From an uncultured Lachnospiraceae bacterium (GTDB lineage: Bacteria > Bacillota > Clostridia > Lachnospirales > Lachnospiraceae): 64,000 nucleotides of DNA. The notes under the pieces were generated by a model, which was not told the DNA's origin, ran no database searches, and saw nothing but the letters and a program-made list of their open reading frames with translations. Positions 1-7,841 of this stretch are shown piece by piece. Positions within the stretch are counted from its first letter, which is position 1. Each line of letters starts with the position of its first letter. The translations under genes were made by a program, and so were the position numbers. The stretch spans positions 1 through 64,000 of the forward strand of contig CAKRMH010000004.1 in assembly GCA_934364805.1 (NCBI GenBank). The letters are read 5' to 3'.

Positions 1-2
1 AT

Positions 3-107
3 TACACCGACAAAATGGAGAAAAGTGACGGTGTAAATGAAATATTTGGACTGATTACGGAGAAAACCGGAAGAATAACAGTCGTAACAGGTCATTATTC
101 TCCGTAG
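3..107 (+). CDS. C-terminal end of an unidentified protein (5' part outside window)
   Basis: An open frame enters from the left edge and stops at TAG 105-107, giving about 34 residues that end in GRITVVTGHYSP. The other two forward frames hit stops within the first 40 bases. I do not recognise the family from this tail. It lies 140 bases before spoVAC on the same strand, but a separate sporulation-type promoter sits between them, so it need not share its role. No terminator is visible after it. Confidence 0.5.
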   Translation, partial: YTDKMEKSDGVNEIFGLITEKTGRITVVTGHYSP

Positions 108-173
108 AATGAGAAAAAGCCTATTTTTTTGCTACTGGCTGGAAATGAACATTTTTTTAAAGGTTTTATCCAG

Positions 174-203
174 GCATAGAAAATGTAAAAAGCTGACATA
201 CTT
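174..203 (+). promoter_or_regulatory. candidate sigma-G/sigma-F promoter of spoVAC
   Basis: A GCATA -35 element (174-178) and a CATACTT -10 element (197-203) are separated by 18 bases. This fits the known forespore sigma-G pattern of G-N-A-T-R, 17-18 bases, then C-A-T-N-N-T-A, with one mismatch at the last base. The same arrangement occurs before spoVAD and before the lipoprotein gene at 9340. Confidence 0.6.
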
Positions 204-247
204 TATAATGCATAAAGGAAATGCACAAAGGTAAGGAGGCTGATGAA

Positions 248-772
248 ATGGCAAATATGGAAAAAAAAGATGATAAGACAAAAGCAATCATAGATAAAAG
301 TATCGAGACGGTTACAGATCCGGAAAGCACAACGGAGGAAAGAAATCAGGCATATAATGAGTATGTAAAACAGGTAACTCCGACGCACAATCTTGGGGTA
401 AATATGGCAAAAGCATTTGTGCTTGGAGGTGGAATCTGTCTGATCGGACAGATCATCACCAATATTGCAAAATATAATTTCGGATTGGATAAGCAGGAAG
501 CTGCCGCCTGGTGTTCCATGATACTGGTGTTGTGCAGCATTGTACTGACAAGCTTAAACTGGTATCCGTCGCTGGCGAACTGGGGAGGTGCAGGTGCACT
601 TGTTCCGATTACTGGTTTTGCGAATGGCGTGGCTGCTCCGGCCATTGAATTTAAAAAAGAAGGACAGGTATTTGGAATCGGAGTAAAGATATTTACAATC
701 GCTGGACCGGTCATCCTTTATGGTATTTTCTCAAGCTGGCTTCTGGGGCTGATCTATTGGATCATAAAGTAA
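248..772 (+). CDS. spoVAC: stage V sporulation protein AC (SpoVAC)
   Basis: SpoVAC is an inner-membrane channel subunit of the SpoVA complex, which moves Ca-dipicolinate into the forespore and out at germination. The 174-residue product has a charged cytoplasmic N-terminus (about 55 residues) and then hydrophobic segments, with the family signature region around NWGGAGALVPITGFANGVA. The ATG at 248 is chosen because AAGGAGG ends eight bases before it; an upstream ATG at 221 has no ribosome binding site. spoVAD and spoVAE, normally adjacent, lie 7 kb downstream on the same strand. Family identity is clear. Confidence 0.93.
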   Translation: MANMEKKDDKTKAIIDKSIETVTDPESTTEERNQAYNEYVKQVTPTHNLGVNMAKAFVLGGGICLIGQIITNIAKYNFGLDKQEAAAWCSMILVLCSIVLTSLNWYPSLANWGGAGALVPITGFANGVAAPAIEFKKEGQVFGIGVKIFTIAGPVILYGIFSSWLLGLIYWIIK

Positions 773-806
773 ATGCTGCATGTGAAAAGAAATTCCAATG
801 CTTATG

Positions 807-834
807 TTGTAAATCCGGCAAAAAGAAGTAAAAT
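807..834 (+). promoter_or_regulatory. weak candidate promoter for the G1P dehydrogenase gene
   Basis: TTGTAA (807-812) and TAAAAT (829-834) are 16 bases apart in the 117-base gap after spoVAC. The match to the housekeeping consensus is modest. Confidence 0.3.
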
Positions 835-889
835 TAGAAGTAATGTTATCAATAAGGCAGGATTACAATGAGATAAGGGAGAGAATATC

Positions 890-1951
890 ATGCAGACTGG
901 AAAAGCAATTTCGGTACCGGCAATTTTGAAAGTTGGCAAAGGTACGTTAAATAAGATTGGAAATTATTTGAAAACAGAAGGACTTGAGCAGATTGTTATT
1001 TTTCTTGGAAATGGATTGATCGATCTGTTTGGCGAACGTGTCATGCGTTCTTTGAAAGAGCAGGGGATCACAGTATTGGAGTATAGTGAACTGGATACAG
1101 TGGATATTGATGATATTATCACTCTGGCATTTTCTATGCCGAATAAAACACAGGCAGTTGTATCAATTGGTGGTGGTAAGGTAATTGATGCAGGAAAATA
1201 TGCTGCTTTTTTAAGAAATATTCCATTTATCAGTGTTCCGACATCAAGTTCAAGTGATGGCTTTTCAAGCGCAAGTGCTTCATTGTTAGTACATGGGAAG
1301 CGGACATCGGTGCCGGCAAAACTGGCATATGGCATTATTGTTGACACGGAAGTGATCCGGACAGCACCGGATAAGTTTATTTATTCCGGTATCGGGGATA
1401 TGATATCGAAGATTACAGCGCTGTACGACTGGATATATGAAGAAAAATGCGGATACAGTGAAGTGAACGATTTTGCTGTTATGATCGCAAAAAAAGCGGT
1501 AAACAGCTTTGTGCGCACACCATATGAAAATATTAAGGATGAAATTTTCCTGAAAGAACTTGTGGATTCTCTTGCGATGAGTGGTATCGCAAATGAGATC
1601 GCAGGAAGCAGCGCCCCGACAAGTGGCAGTGAGCATCTGATCTCCCATGCGCTGGATAAGATTCTGGAGACTCCACAGCTGCACGGTATCCAGGTCGGAA
1701 TTGCCACGTACATTATGAGTAAAGTTCAGGATCATCGTTATATACGAGTGAACACTGTATTAAGTGAGACCGGATTTTGGGATTATGCGAAGACACTGCA
1801 GATGCGGCAGGAGGATTTCTTAAAAGCTGTGGATCTTGCACCATCGATCAAACCGTTCCGACATACTTATCTGCATGAAGAAACATATCGGAATGCCGCA
1901 AAGAAACTCATTGTAGAGGATGAAAGATTAAAACAGATACTAATAAAATAA
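890..1951 (+). CDS. glycerol-1-phosphate dehydrogenase-like protein (EgsA/AraM family)
   Basis: This is a 353-residue member of the iron-containing alcohol dehydrogenase superfamily, closest by motifs to the sn-glycerol-1-phosphate dehydrogenases (AraM/EgsA), which reduce dihydroxyacetone phosphate with NAD(P)H. It has the nucleotide-binding SIGGGKVIDAGKY stretch (residues about 91-103), PTSSSSDGFSS, a DMISK segment, and the metal-ligand region GSEHLISHALD followed by LHGIQVGI. Length fits the family. RBS AAGGGAGAG precedes the ATG. In bacteria the product feeds non-archaeal G1P-containing lipids or polymers; the physiological role here is not shown by the neighbours (spoVAC before, leuA fusion after). 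Confidence 0.8.
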   Translation: MQTGKAISVPAILKVGKGTLNKIGNYLKTEGLEQIVIFLGNGLIDLFGERVMRSLKEQGITVLEYSELDTVDIDDIITLAFSMPNKTQAVVSIGGGKVIDAGKYAAFLRNIPFISVPTSSSSDGFSSASASLLVHGKRTSVPAKLAYGIIVDTEVIRTAPDKFIYSGIGDMISKITALYDWIYEEKCGYSEVNDFAVMIAKKAVNSFVRTPYENIKDEIFLKELVDSLAMSGIANEIAGSSAPTSGSEHLISHALDKILETPQLHGIQVGIATYIMSKVQDHRYIRVNTVLSETGFWDYAKTLQMRQEDFLKAVDLAPSIKPFRHTYLHEETYRNAAKKLIVEDERLKQILIK

Positions 1952-1966
1952 ATAAAATCAATTAAA

Positions 1967-1984
1967 ATGATTAAATTTAATCAT
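1967..1984. promoter_or_regulatory. perfect 18-bp palindrome upstream of the leuA-AraC fusion
   Basis: ATGATTAAATTTAATCAT reads identically on both strands. It ends 19 bases before the TGATAGAAT extended -10, so its centre would lie near -43 relative to the expected transcription start. That is a usual site for an activator touching the -35 region. No T-run follows, so it is not a terminator. It is a candidate binding site for the DNA-binding domain of the adjacent fusion protein. Confidence 0.5.
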
Positions 1985-2003
1985 AGTATGGATAACTCTT
2001 ATG

Positions 2004-2012
2004 TGATAGAAT
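2004..2012 (+). promoter_or_regulatory. extended -10 promoter element of leuA-AraC gene
   Basis: TGATAGAAT has the TG extension one base before a TAGAAT hexamer. There is no recognisable -35 hexamer 16-18 bases upstream, consistent with a promoter that needs an activator. Confidence 0.4.
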
Positions 2013-2066
2013 AAATTAAATCAAATTAGTAGATGAAATTTATTTGGAATAAGGAGAGTTGGATTT

Positions 2067-4052
2067 ATGAAAGGTTACGATAAATACGAACGAACATATT
2101 TTATGCCACCGGAATGCACATACGATTGGGTGAAGAAGGATCACATTGAGGTTACTCCAATCTGGTGTTCTGTAGATTTGCGGGATGGCAATCAGGCGTT
2201 GATTGAGCCGATGAGTCTGGACGAGAAGCTGGCATTTTTCCAGATGCTTGTTGAGATCGGATTTAAGGAAATTGAAGTTGGATTTCCGGCTGCATCAGAG
2301 ACAGAATATAATTTCATGAGAGCACTGATCGAACGCAATATGATTCCGGATGATGTGACCGTTCAGGTTCTGACTCAGGCGAGAGAGCATATCATTAAGA
2401 AGACTTTTGAAGCAGTAAAAGGTGCGCCACATGCAGTGATCCATTTGTACAATTCTACTTCGGTAGCACAGAGAGAACAGGTTTTTAAAAAGAACAAAGA
2501 GCAGATAAAAAAAATTGCTGTAGAAGGAGCTGTTTTATTAAAAGAACTGGCAGATCAGACGGATGGCAGTTTCTCATTTGAGTATAGTCCGGAGAGTTTT
2601 TCCGGGACGGAAGTGGATTATGCAGTAGAGGTCTGCAACGCAGTATTGGATGTATGGAAGCCAGAAGCTTCCAACAAAGCAATCATCAACATTCCATCCA
2701 CAGTGGAAAATGCAATGCCACATGTGTTTGCAACACAGGTGGAGTATATCAATAAACATTTGAAATACAGAGATGCAGTTACATTAAGCCTTCACCCTCA
2801 CAATGACAGGGGATGTGGTGTTGCAACCGCAGAACTGGGTGTGCTTGCCGGTGCAGACCGCATTGAAGGAACCTTGTTTGGAAACGGAGAACGCACTGGA
2901 AACGTAGATATTATTACCTTGGCGATGAATATGTATTCGCATGGAGTAGATCCAAAACTGGAGTTTTCCAATATTCCGAAAATCCGCGAGAAGTATGAAA
3001 CCTTCACCAGAATGCATGTGGATCCAAGGCAGCCGTATTCGGGAGATCTTGTGTTTACTGCTTTTTCCGGATCACATCAGGATGCGATCGCCAAAGGCAT
3101 GGCATGGCGTGAGGAGAAAAAACTTTACAAATGGTCGGTTCCATATCTGCCGGTTGATCCGGTTGATGTTGGAAGAACCTATGATTCGGATGTGATCCGT
3201 ATCAACAGTCAGTCTGGACGTGGTGGCGTAAATTATGTATTGAAACAGAACTTTGGAATTTCTATTCCAGAGAAAATGCGTGAAGAAGTAGGCTATCTTG
3301 TGAAACATGTTTCGGATGAAGAACATAAAGAACTCTCTCCACAGTGGGTTTACGAGATTTTTGAGGAGAAATACGTCAATACACAGCCATATTTCCAGAT
3401 TAAGGAGTGTCATTTCAAACAGATTGATGGAATTATGGCAGAGGCAACCATTACCCATGGTGGACAGAGCCGTATTGTCGATGCGCTCGGAAACGGTCGT
3501 CTTGATGCAGTGAGCAATATTATCAAAGATTATTTTGGCATAAGTTATGAGCTTTCCGTATATGAAGAACATGCGTTGTCACAGGGGTCATCGTCCAAAG
3601 CGATGTCCTATGTAGGAATTACCTGTGAGGATAAAATGTACTGGGGAGCAGGAATTGATGATGACATCATCAAATCTTCGATCAATGCATTGGTTGTGGC
3701 CGTAAACCAGCTTCCGGTCATCAAGGCTGACGAATCGATTCAGGATGAACGCCTTGTTGAGATGAAGAATTATATTCAGGCAAATTACAAAAATATAACC
3801 TTAGAAGATCTTGCAGAGCATTTCCATCTGTCGGAGCCATATGTATCGAAATACATGAAAGAAAAATCAGGAAAAACATTTGGAGAGATTGTCCAGAATA
3901 TCCGAATGAAAAAGGCAAGAACACTTTTAAAAAACGGAAATATGGCAGTTGAGAATATTGCATTGTCTGTTGGATATCAGAGTGTGGAACATTTTAACCG
4001 TACATTTAAGAAAAAATATAATATGACCCCTGTAGAATATCGGAATTCGTGA
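2067..4052 (+). CDS. leuA: 2-isopropylmalate synthase fused to a C-terminal AraC-type DNA-binding domain
   Basis: Residues 1 to about 545 are a complete alpha-isopropylmalate synthase of the long LeuA type. This enzyme condenses acetyl-CoA with 2-ketoisovalerate, the first step of leucine synthesis. Visible motifs are DLRDGNQ (catalytic R39-D40), metal ligands in HPHND (H243, H245), LFGNGERTGN, and a C-terminal leucine-sensing region. Residues 560-661 (bases 3744-4049) are an unmistakable AraC/XylS double helix-turn-helix, with LEDLAEHFHLSEPYVSKYMK and the family end IALSVGYQSVEHFNRTFKKKY-N-MTPVEYR. Ordinary LeuA proteins of this type stop near residue 560. The frame is continuous. RBS AAGGAGA precedes the ATG. 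Enzyme identity is near certain; a combined sensor-regulator role is inferred. Confidence 0.93.
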   Translation: MKGYDKYERTYFMPPECTYDWVKKDHIEVTPIWCSVDLRDGNQALIEPMSLDEKLAFFQMLVEIGFKEIEVGFPAASETEYNFMRALIERNMIPDDVTVQVLTQAREHIIKKTFEAVKGAPHAVIHLYNSTSVAQREQVFKKNKEQIKKIAVEGAVLLKELADQTDGSFSFEYSPESFSGTEVDYAVEVCNAVLDVWKPEASNKAIINIPSTVENAMPHVFATQVEYINKHLKYRDAVTLSLHPHNDRGCGVATAELGVLAGADRIEGTLFGNGERTGNVDIITLAMNMYSHGVDPKLEFSNIPKIREKYETFTRMHVDPRQPYSGDLVFTAFSGSHQDAIAKGMAWREEKKLYKWSVPYLPVDPVDVGRTYDSDVIRINSQSGRGGVNYVLKQNFGISIPEKMREEVGYLVKHVSDEEHKELSPQWVYEIFEEKYVNTQPYFQIKECHFKQIDGIMAEATITHGGQSRIVDALGNGRLDAVSNIIKDYFGISYELSVYEEHALSQGSSSKAMSYVGITCEDKMYWGAGIDDDIIKSSINALVVAVNQLPVIKADESIQDERLVEMKNYIQANYKNITLEDLAEHFHLSEPYVSKYMKEKSGKTFGEIVQNIRMKKARTLLKNGNMAVENIALSVGYQSVEHFNRTFKKKYNMTPVEYRNS

Positions 4053-4086
4053 TATGATAGAGAAAAAGCTTAAAAGAGGATAACAC

Positions 4087-4791
4087 ATGCCAGAATTAGT
4101 GACAATTGCGACAATCCATACAGAATTTCCGGAGAAGTTTGGAATTCCGAGACAAAGCGGGCTTGTGCCGCAGCTTCGCGGGACTATCATATTTGAACCG
4201 GAGTTCCGTAATCCGGATGCAGTCCGTGGCATTGAGGAATTTTCACATCTGTGGTTACTATGGAATTTTTCAAAGGCAAAACAGAATGGGTTTGTACCGA
4301 TGGTCTGTCCGCCAAGACTGGGAGGAAAAGTGAAAAAAGGCGTTTTTGCAACAAGAGCGCCTTTTCGTCCCAATTCCATCGGTCTTTCTTCGGTAAAGCT
4401 GGAAGAAGTACGGATAGACGAAACGCTTGGACCGGTTCTTGTAGTATCCGGGGCAGATCTTATGGATCAGACACCGATTTATGACATTAAACCATATCTT
4501 CCATATACGGATTCACACCCGGATGCAAAGGGTAGTTTTGCAGAAGAACATAAAGGGGATCGCATTCAGGTTGTTTTTCCAGAGAAATTGAAAGCGAAGA
4601 TTCCGCAGACGCTTCAGGAAGCAGCACTCCATGTGTTGGGACAGGATCCAAGGGCAGCATATAACAAGAAACCGGACTATGTATATGGAATGGAATTTGC
4701 GGGATACGATATCCGTTTTACAGTTTCGGATGGAATACTGACAGTAAGAGACATTGTGAAGGTAACATCGGATTTGCAGAAGATTAAATAG
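4087..4791 (+). CDS. trmO: tRNA (t6A37) methyltransferase TrmO
   Basis: The 234-residue protein belongs to the TsaA/TrmO (UPF0066) beta-barrel methyltransferases, which use S-adenosylmethionine to methylate N6-threonylcarbamoyladenosine at position 37 of some tRNAs. Signature stretches are ATIHTEFPEKFGIPRQ near the N-terminus, EEFSHLWLLWNF, the AdoMet-pocket motif ATRAPFRPNSIGLSSVKL and DIKPYLPYTDS. It begins 34 bases after the leuA fusion and is followed closely by two more genes, suggesting co-transcription. Length matches bacterial homologues. Confidence 0.9.
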   Translation: MPELVTIATIHTEFPEKFGIPRQSGLVPQLRGTIIFEPEFRNPDAVRGIEEFSHLWLLWNFSKAKQNGFVPMVCPPRLGGKVKKGVFATRAPFRPNSIGLSSVKLEEVRIDETLGPVLVVSGADLMDQTPIYDIKPYLPYTDSHPDAKGSFAEEHKGDRIQVVFPEKLKAKIPQTLQEAALHVLGQDPRAAYNKKPDYVYGMEFAGYDIRFTVSDGILTVRDIVKVTSDLQKIK

Positions 4792-4815
4792 CATAATCTG
4801 GCAGGAAGGATAGAA

Positions 4816-5415
4816 ATGGATAAGGAACGTTTGAAAAAGCAGTTTGCCTTTTTTCAGGAAATTGATAAAGAAAAGGAGATTTTTCGTCAGACCTATCTTG
4901 CGGATGCGAGCAGGAAGGAAAATGATGCGGAGCATGCCTGGCACATGGCGATTATGACCGTTCTTCTGAGTGAATATGCAAACGAAGAGATTGATGTTTT
5001 AAAAACCGTGACGATGCTTTTGATCCATGATATTGTGGAAATTGATGCAGGCGATACATATGCTTATGATCCAGAAGGAAAAAAGACGCAGAAAGAGCGG
5101 GAACGGAAGGCAGCAGACCGGATTTTTCATCTTCTTCCGGATGATCAGGCAGATAAAATGTATGAACTCTGGGAAGAATTTGAAGCACAGCAGACTCCGG
5201 AAGCAAAATTTGCAAGAACCATGGACAATATTCAGCCGATGATGCTGAATGATGCGTCGAATGGATTATCCTGGGATGAACATCAGGTAAAACTTTCACA
5301 GATACTGAAAAGAAATGAAAGAACTGCAGATGGCTCTGAGCAGATCTGGGAGTACGCAAAGGAGGAGTTCCTGCAAAAGAACATCCAGGCAGGACATATT
5401 ATCGAAGATCATTGA
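4816..5415 (+). CDS. HD-domain 5'-nucleotidase-like protein (YfbR/HDDC2 type)
   Basis: The 199-residue HD-superfamily hydrolase resembles the YfbR/HDDC2 family of 5'-deoxynucleotidases. The metal ligands are visible as H in DAEHAWHMA (about residue 40), the HD pair in LLIHDIVEIDAGD, and a distal D in ARTMDNIQPMMLND. The ExDAGD motif after HD is typical of this family. The gene starts 24 bases after trmO with RBS GGAAGGAT and ends 21 bases before the diguanylate cyclase. Substrate is inferred only from family. Confidence 0.8.
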   Translation: MDKERLKKQFAFFQEIDKEKEIFRQTYLADASRKENDAEHAWHMAIMTVLLSEYANEEIDVLKTVTMLLIHDIVEIDAGDTYAYDPEGKKTQKERERKAADRIFHLLPDDQADKMYELWEEFEAQQTPEAKFARTMDNIQPMMLNDASNGLSWDEHQVKLSQILKRNERTADGSEQIWEYAKEEFLQKNIQAGHIIEDH

Positions 5416-5436
5416 GAACGATATGGGGAATAAAAG

Positions 5437-7155
5437 GTGAGAAGAGGTAGAATAAAATTAAAAAATTGTACGATTGCCGCAGTGTCATTTCTGGCTCTTG
5501 CGGTGATTGTATTCCTGCTTTTGACATACACCAGTGAGCGAAAAATGCAGTTTGATTATGAAGAACTTGATGATCATTGGGAAGTTGAAATCAATGGAAA
5601 ACAATATCATGATGTGACGTTGAGCAAGTTTACATTTCCGGTTACAAATAAAGGGGATGTCGTTCAGCTCACAAGAGTATTGAACCGGAAAGTCAGAGTA
5701 CAGAATCCGGTTCTTCGCATGTACTCGATTCATTCCGTCGTGGAAGTTTATATGAACAATGCGATGATCTATGGCTATGGACGAGAGGACTACAAAGAGG
5801 GAAAGCTTCTTGGATATGGATACCAGTATATCCCGCTTCCGAAAGGGTATCAGGGGCATGAAATCCGTATTGTGCTGACGGTATCGGAAAATAATGCATT
5901 TACCGGAATCCAGTCTATGAGGATTGCAAATGAACGGAATATGCTGCAACAGGTCATGTCTGGAGACCGGATCAGGCTTGCGGTGGCATTATTTCTGATC
6001 GTGTTTGGAGTTTTACTCGGACTGATCACGATTGTTATGATCGTGAAGGATCTTTCTTTTGCAAGATTATTTTATATTGCCTTGTTCTCCCTGCTGATCG
6101 GATGCTGGACATTATGCAACAATGATCTGATCTCATATTTTACACAGGATCTGAAAGTTAAAGTTTATATGGAATATCTCTGCGTATATGCGCTGCCAAT
6201 TCCGATGCTTTTATATTTTTATGAGCCGATTCATGAAAAGAATATGGGAAAATGGCTGCTGGGTTCATATTGGCTGCTTCTCATCGTGCAGACTGCATTT
6301 TTTATATATGCATTGGCATCCCAGCTGTTAAATTATATCCATTTTCCTACGTTACTTGTGTTTGCGCATGCTGTTATGATGCTGGATATTCTCTTTGTAA
6401 TCGCACTTGCAGTCGTGAGCATGAAGAAAAAAGAAAGCCGGGGCAGAGGATTAAGAAGAGGAGTCAGCATAGTTCTGGTTTTTATATTGTTTGAACTGAT
6501 CCGTTATAATGTCGACAAATACATCCGGCATTTTGAAGGAAATCAGTATAACAGTACATTATGCTTTGGAGCATTGGCAGTAGTGGTATTTTTAATACTG
6601 GATTATACCGGGCATATTAAAAGAGGACTTTTCCGACAGGCCCAGCAGAAATTGCTGGAAAATATGGCATATACCGATGAGCTGACCGGTTTGTTTAACC
6701 GAAGGAAATGCGATGAGATGCTTGAACAATATCAGAGAGAATGCACACCATTCACATTGATCAGTATGGATCTGAATTTTTTAAAGCATTATAATGACTG
6801 TTATGGACATGAAAGAGGAGACGAACTTCTGAAATGTTTTGCAGGAGTTTTAAATGGCACGTTTCCGGAGAAGGCACTTAAAGCCAGATTTGGAGGAGAC
6901 GAGTTTATGGTGCTTCTGCCATTTTCTGATGAAAAGAAAACCAGACAGCTTGTGACAAGGCTTCGGACGAACATGGAGAAGGAAAATGCATCCAATTCGC
7001 AAGTCCAGTTAAGTTCAGCGATCGGGTATGTCTGCAGCAGTGAGCTTCCGGGTGAACAGGACATACATAGAATCTATAGCGAAGCTGATCAGCGCATGTA
7101 TGAGGACAAAAGAAGTATGAAGGAAGAAATCCAACGGGAAAATCTTGAAAAGTAA
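5437..7155 (+). CDS. membrane diguanylate cyclase with extracytoplasmic sensor and 7TM region
   Basis: The 572-residue protein has an N-terminal membrane anchor (about residues 10-30), an extracytoplasmic beta-rich domain (about 35-180), seven predicted hydrophobic helices (about 183-395), and a C-terminal GGDEF domain with YTDELTGLFNRR and RFGGDEF (about 484-490). GGDEF domains make cyclic di-GMP from two GTP. The catalytic motif is intact. The product-inhibition RxxD site expected upstream of it is absent (PEKA instead), so feedback inhibition is unlikely. GTG is chosen as start because it is preceded by GGGG at good spacing and the next Met lies after the membrane anchor. The ligand is unknown. 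Confidence 0.88.
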   Translation: MRRGRIKLKNCTIAAVSFLALAVIVFLLLTYTSERKMQFDYEELDDHWEVEINGKQYHDVTLSKFTFPVTNKGDVVQLTRVLNRKVRVQNPVLRMYSIHSVVEVYMNNAMIYGYGREDYKEGKLLGYGYQYIPLPKGYQGHEIRIVLTVSENNAFTGIQSMRIANERNMLQQVMSGDRIRLAVALFLIVFGVLLGLITIVMIVKDLSFARLFYIALFSLLIGCWTLCNNDLISYFTQDLKVKVYMEYLCVYALPIPMLLYFYEPIHEKNMGKWLLGSYWLLLIVQTAFFIYALASQLLNYIHFPTLLVFAHAVMMLDILFVIALAVVSMKKKESRGRGLRRGVSIVLVFILFELIRYNVDKYIRHFEGNQYNSTLCFGALAVVVFLILDYTGHIKRGLFRQAQQKLLENMAYTDELTGLFNRRKCDEMLEQYQRECTPFTLISMDLNFLKHYNDCYGHERGDELLKCFAGVLNGTFPEKALKARFGGDEFMVLLPFSDEKKTRQLVTRLRTNMEKENASNSQVQLSSAIGYVCSSELPGEQDIHRIYSEADQRMYEDKRSMKEEIQRENLEK

Positions 7156-7183
7156 TTGCATTTCCTGTGTTTTGGTTTATAAT
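7156..7183 (+). promoter_or_regulatory. housekeeping promoter of apt
   Basis: TTGCAT (7156-7161) and TATAAT (7178-7183) are 16 bases apart, directly after the stop codon of the cyclase gene and about 75 bases before the apt start. Confidence 0.65.
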
Positions 7184-7258
7184 TATTCCGTTAGGATAAG
7201 AAACGGGATCTCTCGGTACAATGATTTCCGGGCCGTTTACAGAAAGGACGTTCAAAAC

Positions 7259-7783
7259 ATGAAGAAAGTGGAAGATTACATTAGAAGTATACCGGATTTT
7301 CCGGAACCTGGAATTATTTTCAGAGATGTAACAAGTGTTCTGCAGGATGCAGAAGGATTAAAGCTCAGCATTGATGAGATGACAAAGCTCCTGGATGGAG
7401 TTGATTTTGATGTGATTGCAGGAGCGGAATCCAGAGGATTTATTTTTGGTATGCCGATCGCATATGCACTTGGAAAGCCGTTTGTTCCAGTGCGTAAGGC
7501 AGGAAAACTTCCATGTGAGACTGTTTCCCAGTCTTATGATCTTGAATATGGACAGGCAACCATTGAAATACATAAAGATGCGATCAAACCGGGACAGAAA
7601 GTTGTTTTAGTGGATGACCTGATTGCAACCGGTGGAACAATGGAGGCAGCAGCCAAGCTTGTAGAAAAACTTGGCGGAGAAGTAGTCAAGATGATCTTTT
7701 TGATCGAACTTGCCGGATTAGAAGGACGTAAGAAGCTTGCAAAATATGATCTTGCTTCTGTTGTTTCTTACGATGGAAAATAA
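7259..7783 (+). CDS. apt: adenine phosphoribosyltransferase
   Basis: The 174-residue enzyme salvages adenine with PRPP to form AMP. The N-terminus YIRSIPDFPEPGIIFRD is characteristic of Apt, ESRGFIFG forms the flexible-loop region, and VVLVDDLIATGGTMEAA is the PRPP-binding motif. The ATG at 7259 gives the normal family length and is preceded by AAAGGA; the frame is open upstream to 7145, but that extension has no family match and overlaps the promoter. Confidence 0.95.
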   Translation: MKKVEDYIRSIPDFPEPGIIFRDVTSVLQDAEGLKLSIDEMTKLLDGVDFDVIAGAESRGFIFGMPIAYALGKPFVPVRKAGKLPCETVSQSYDLEYGQATIEIHKDAIKPGQKVVLVDDLIATGGTMEAAAKLVEKLGGEVVKMIFLIELAGLEGRKKLAKYDLASVVSYDGK

Positions 7784-7786
7784 ATC

Positions 7787-7816
7787 TGAATAGAAAACCA
7801 TTTTTTACACATACTT
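7787..7816 (+). promoter_or_regulatory. sigma-G/sigma-F promoter of spoVAD-spoVAE
   Basis: TGAATA (7787-7792) and CATACTT (7810-7816) are separated by 17 bases, closely matching the forespore sigma-G consensus. The expected transcription start is about 20 bases before the spoVAD start codon. Confidence 0.7.
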
Positions 7817-7841
7817 GTCAAAAAGAAAAAGGAGTATGTGT

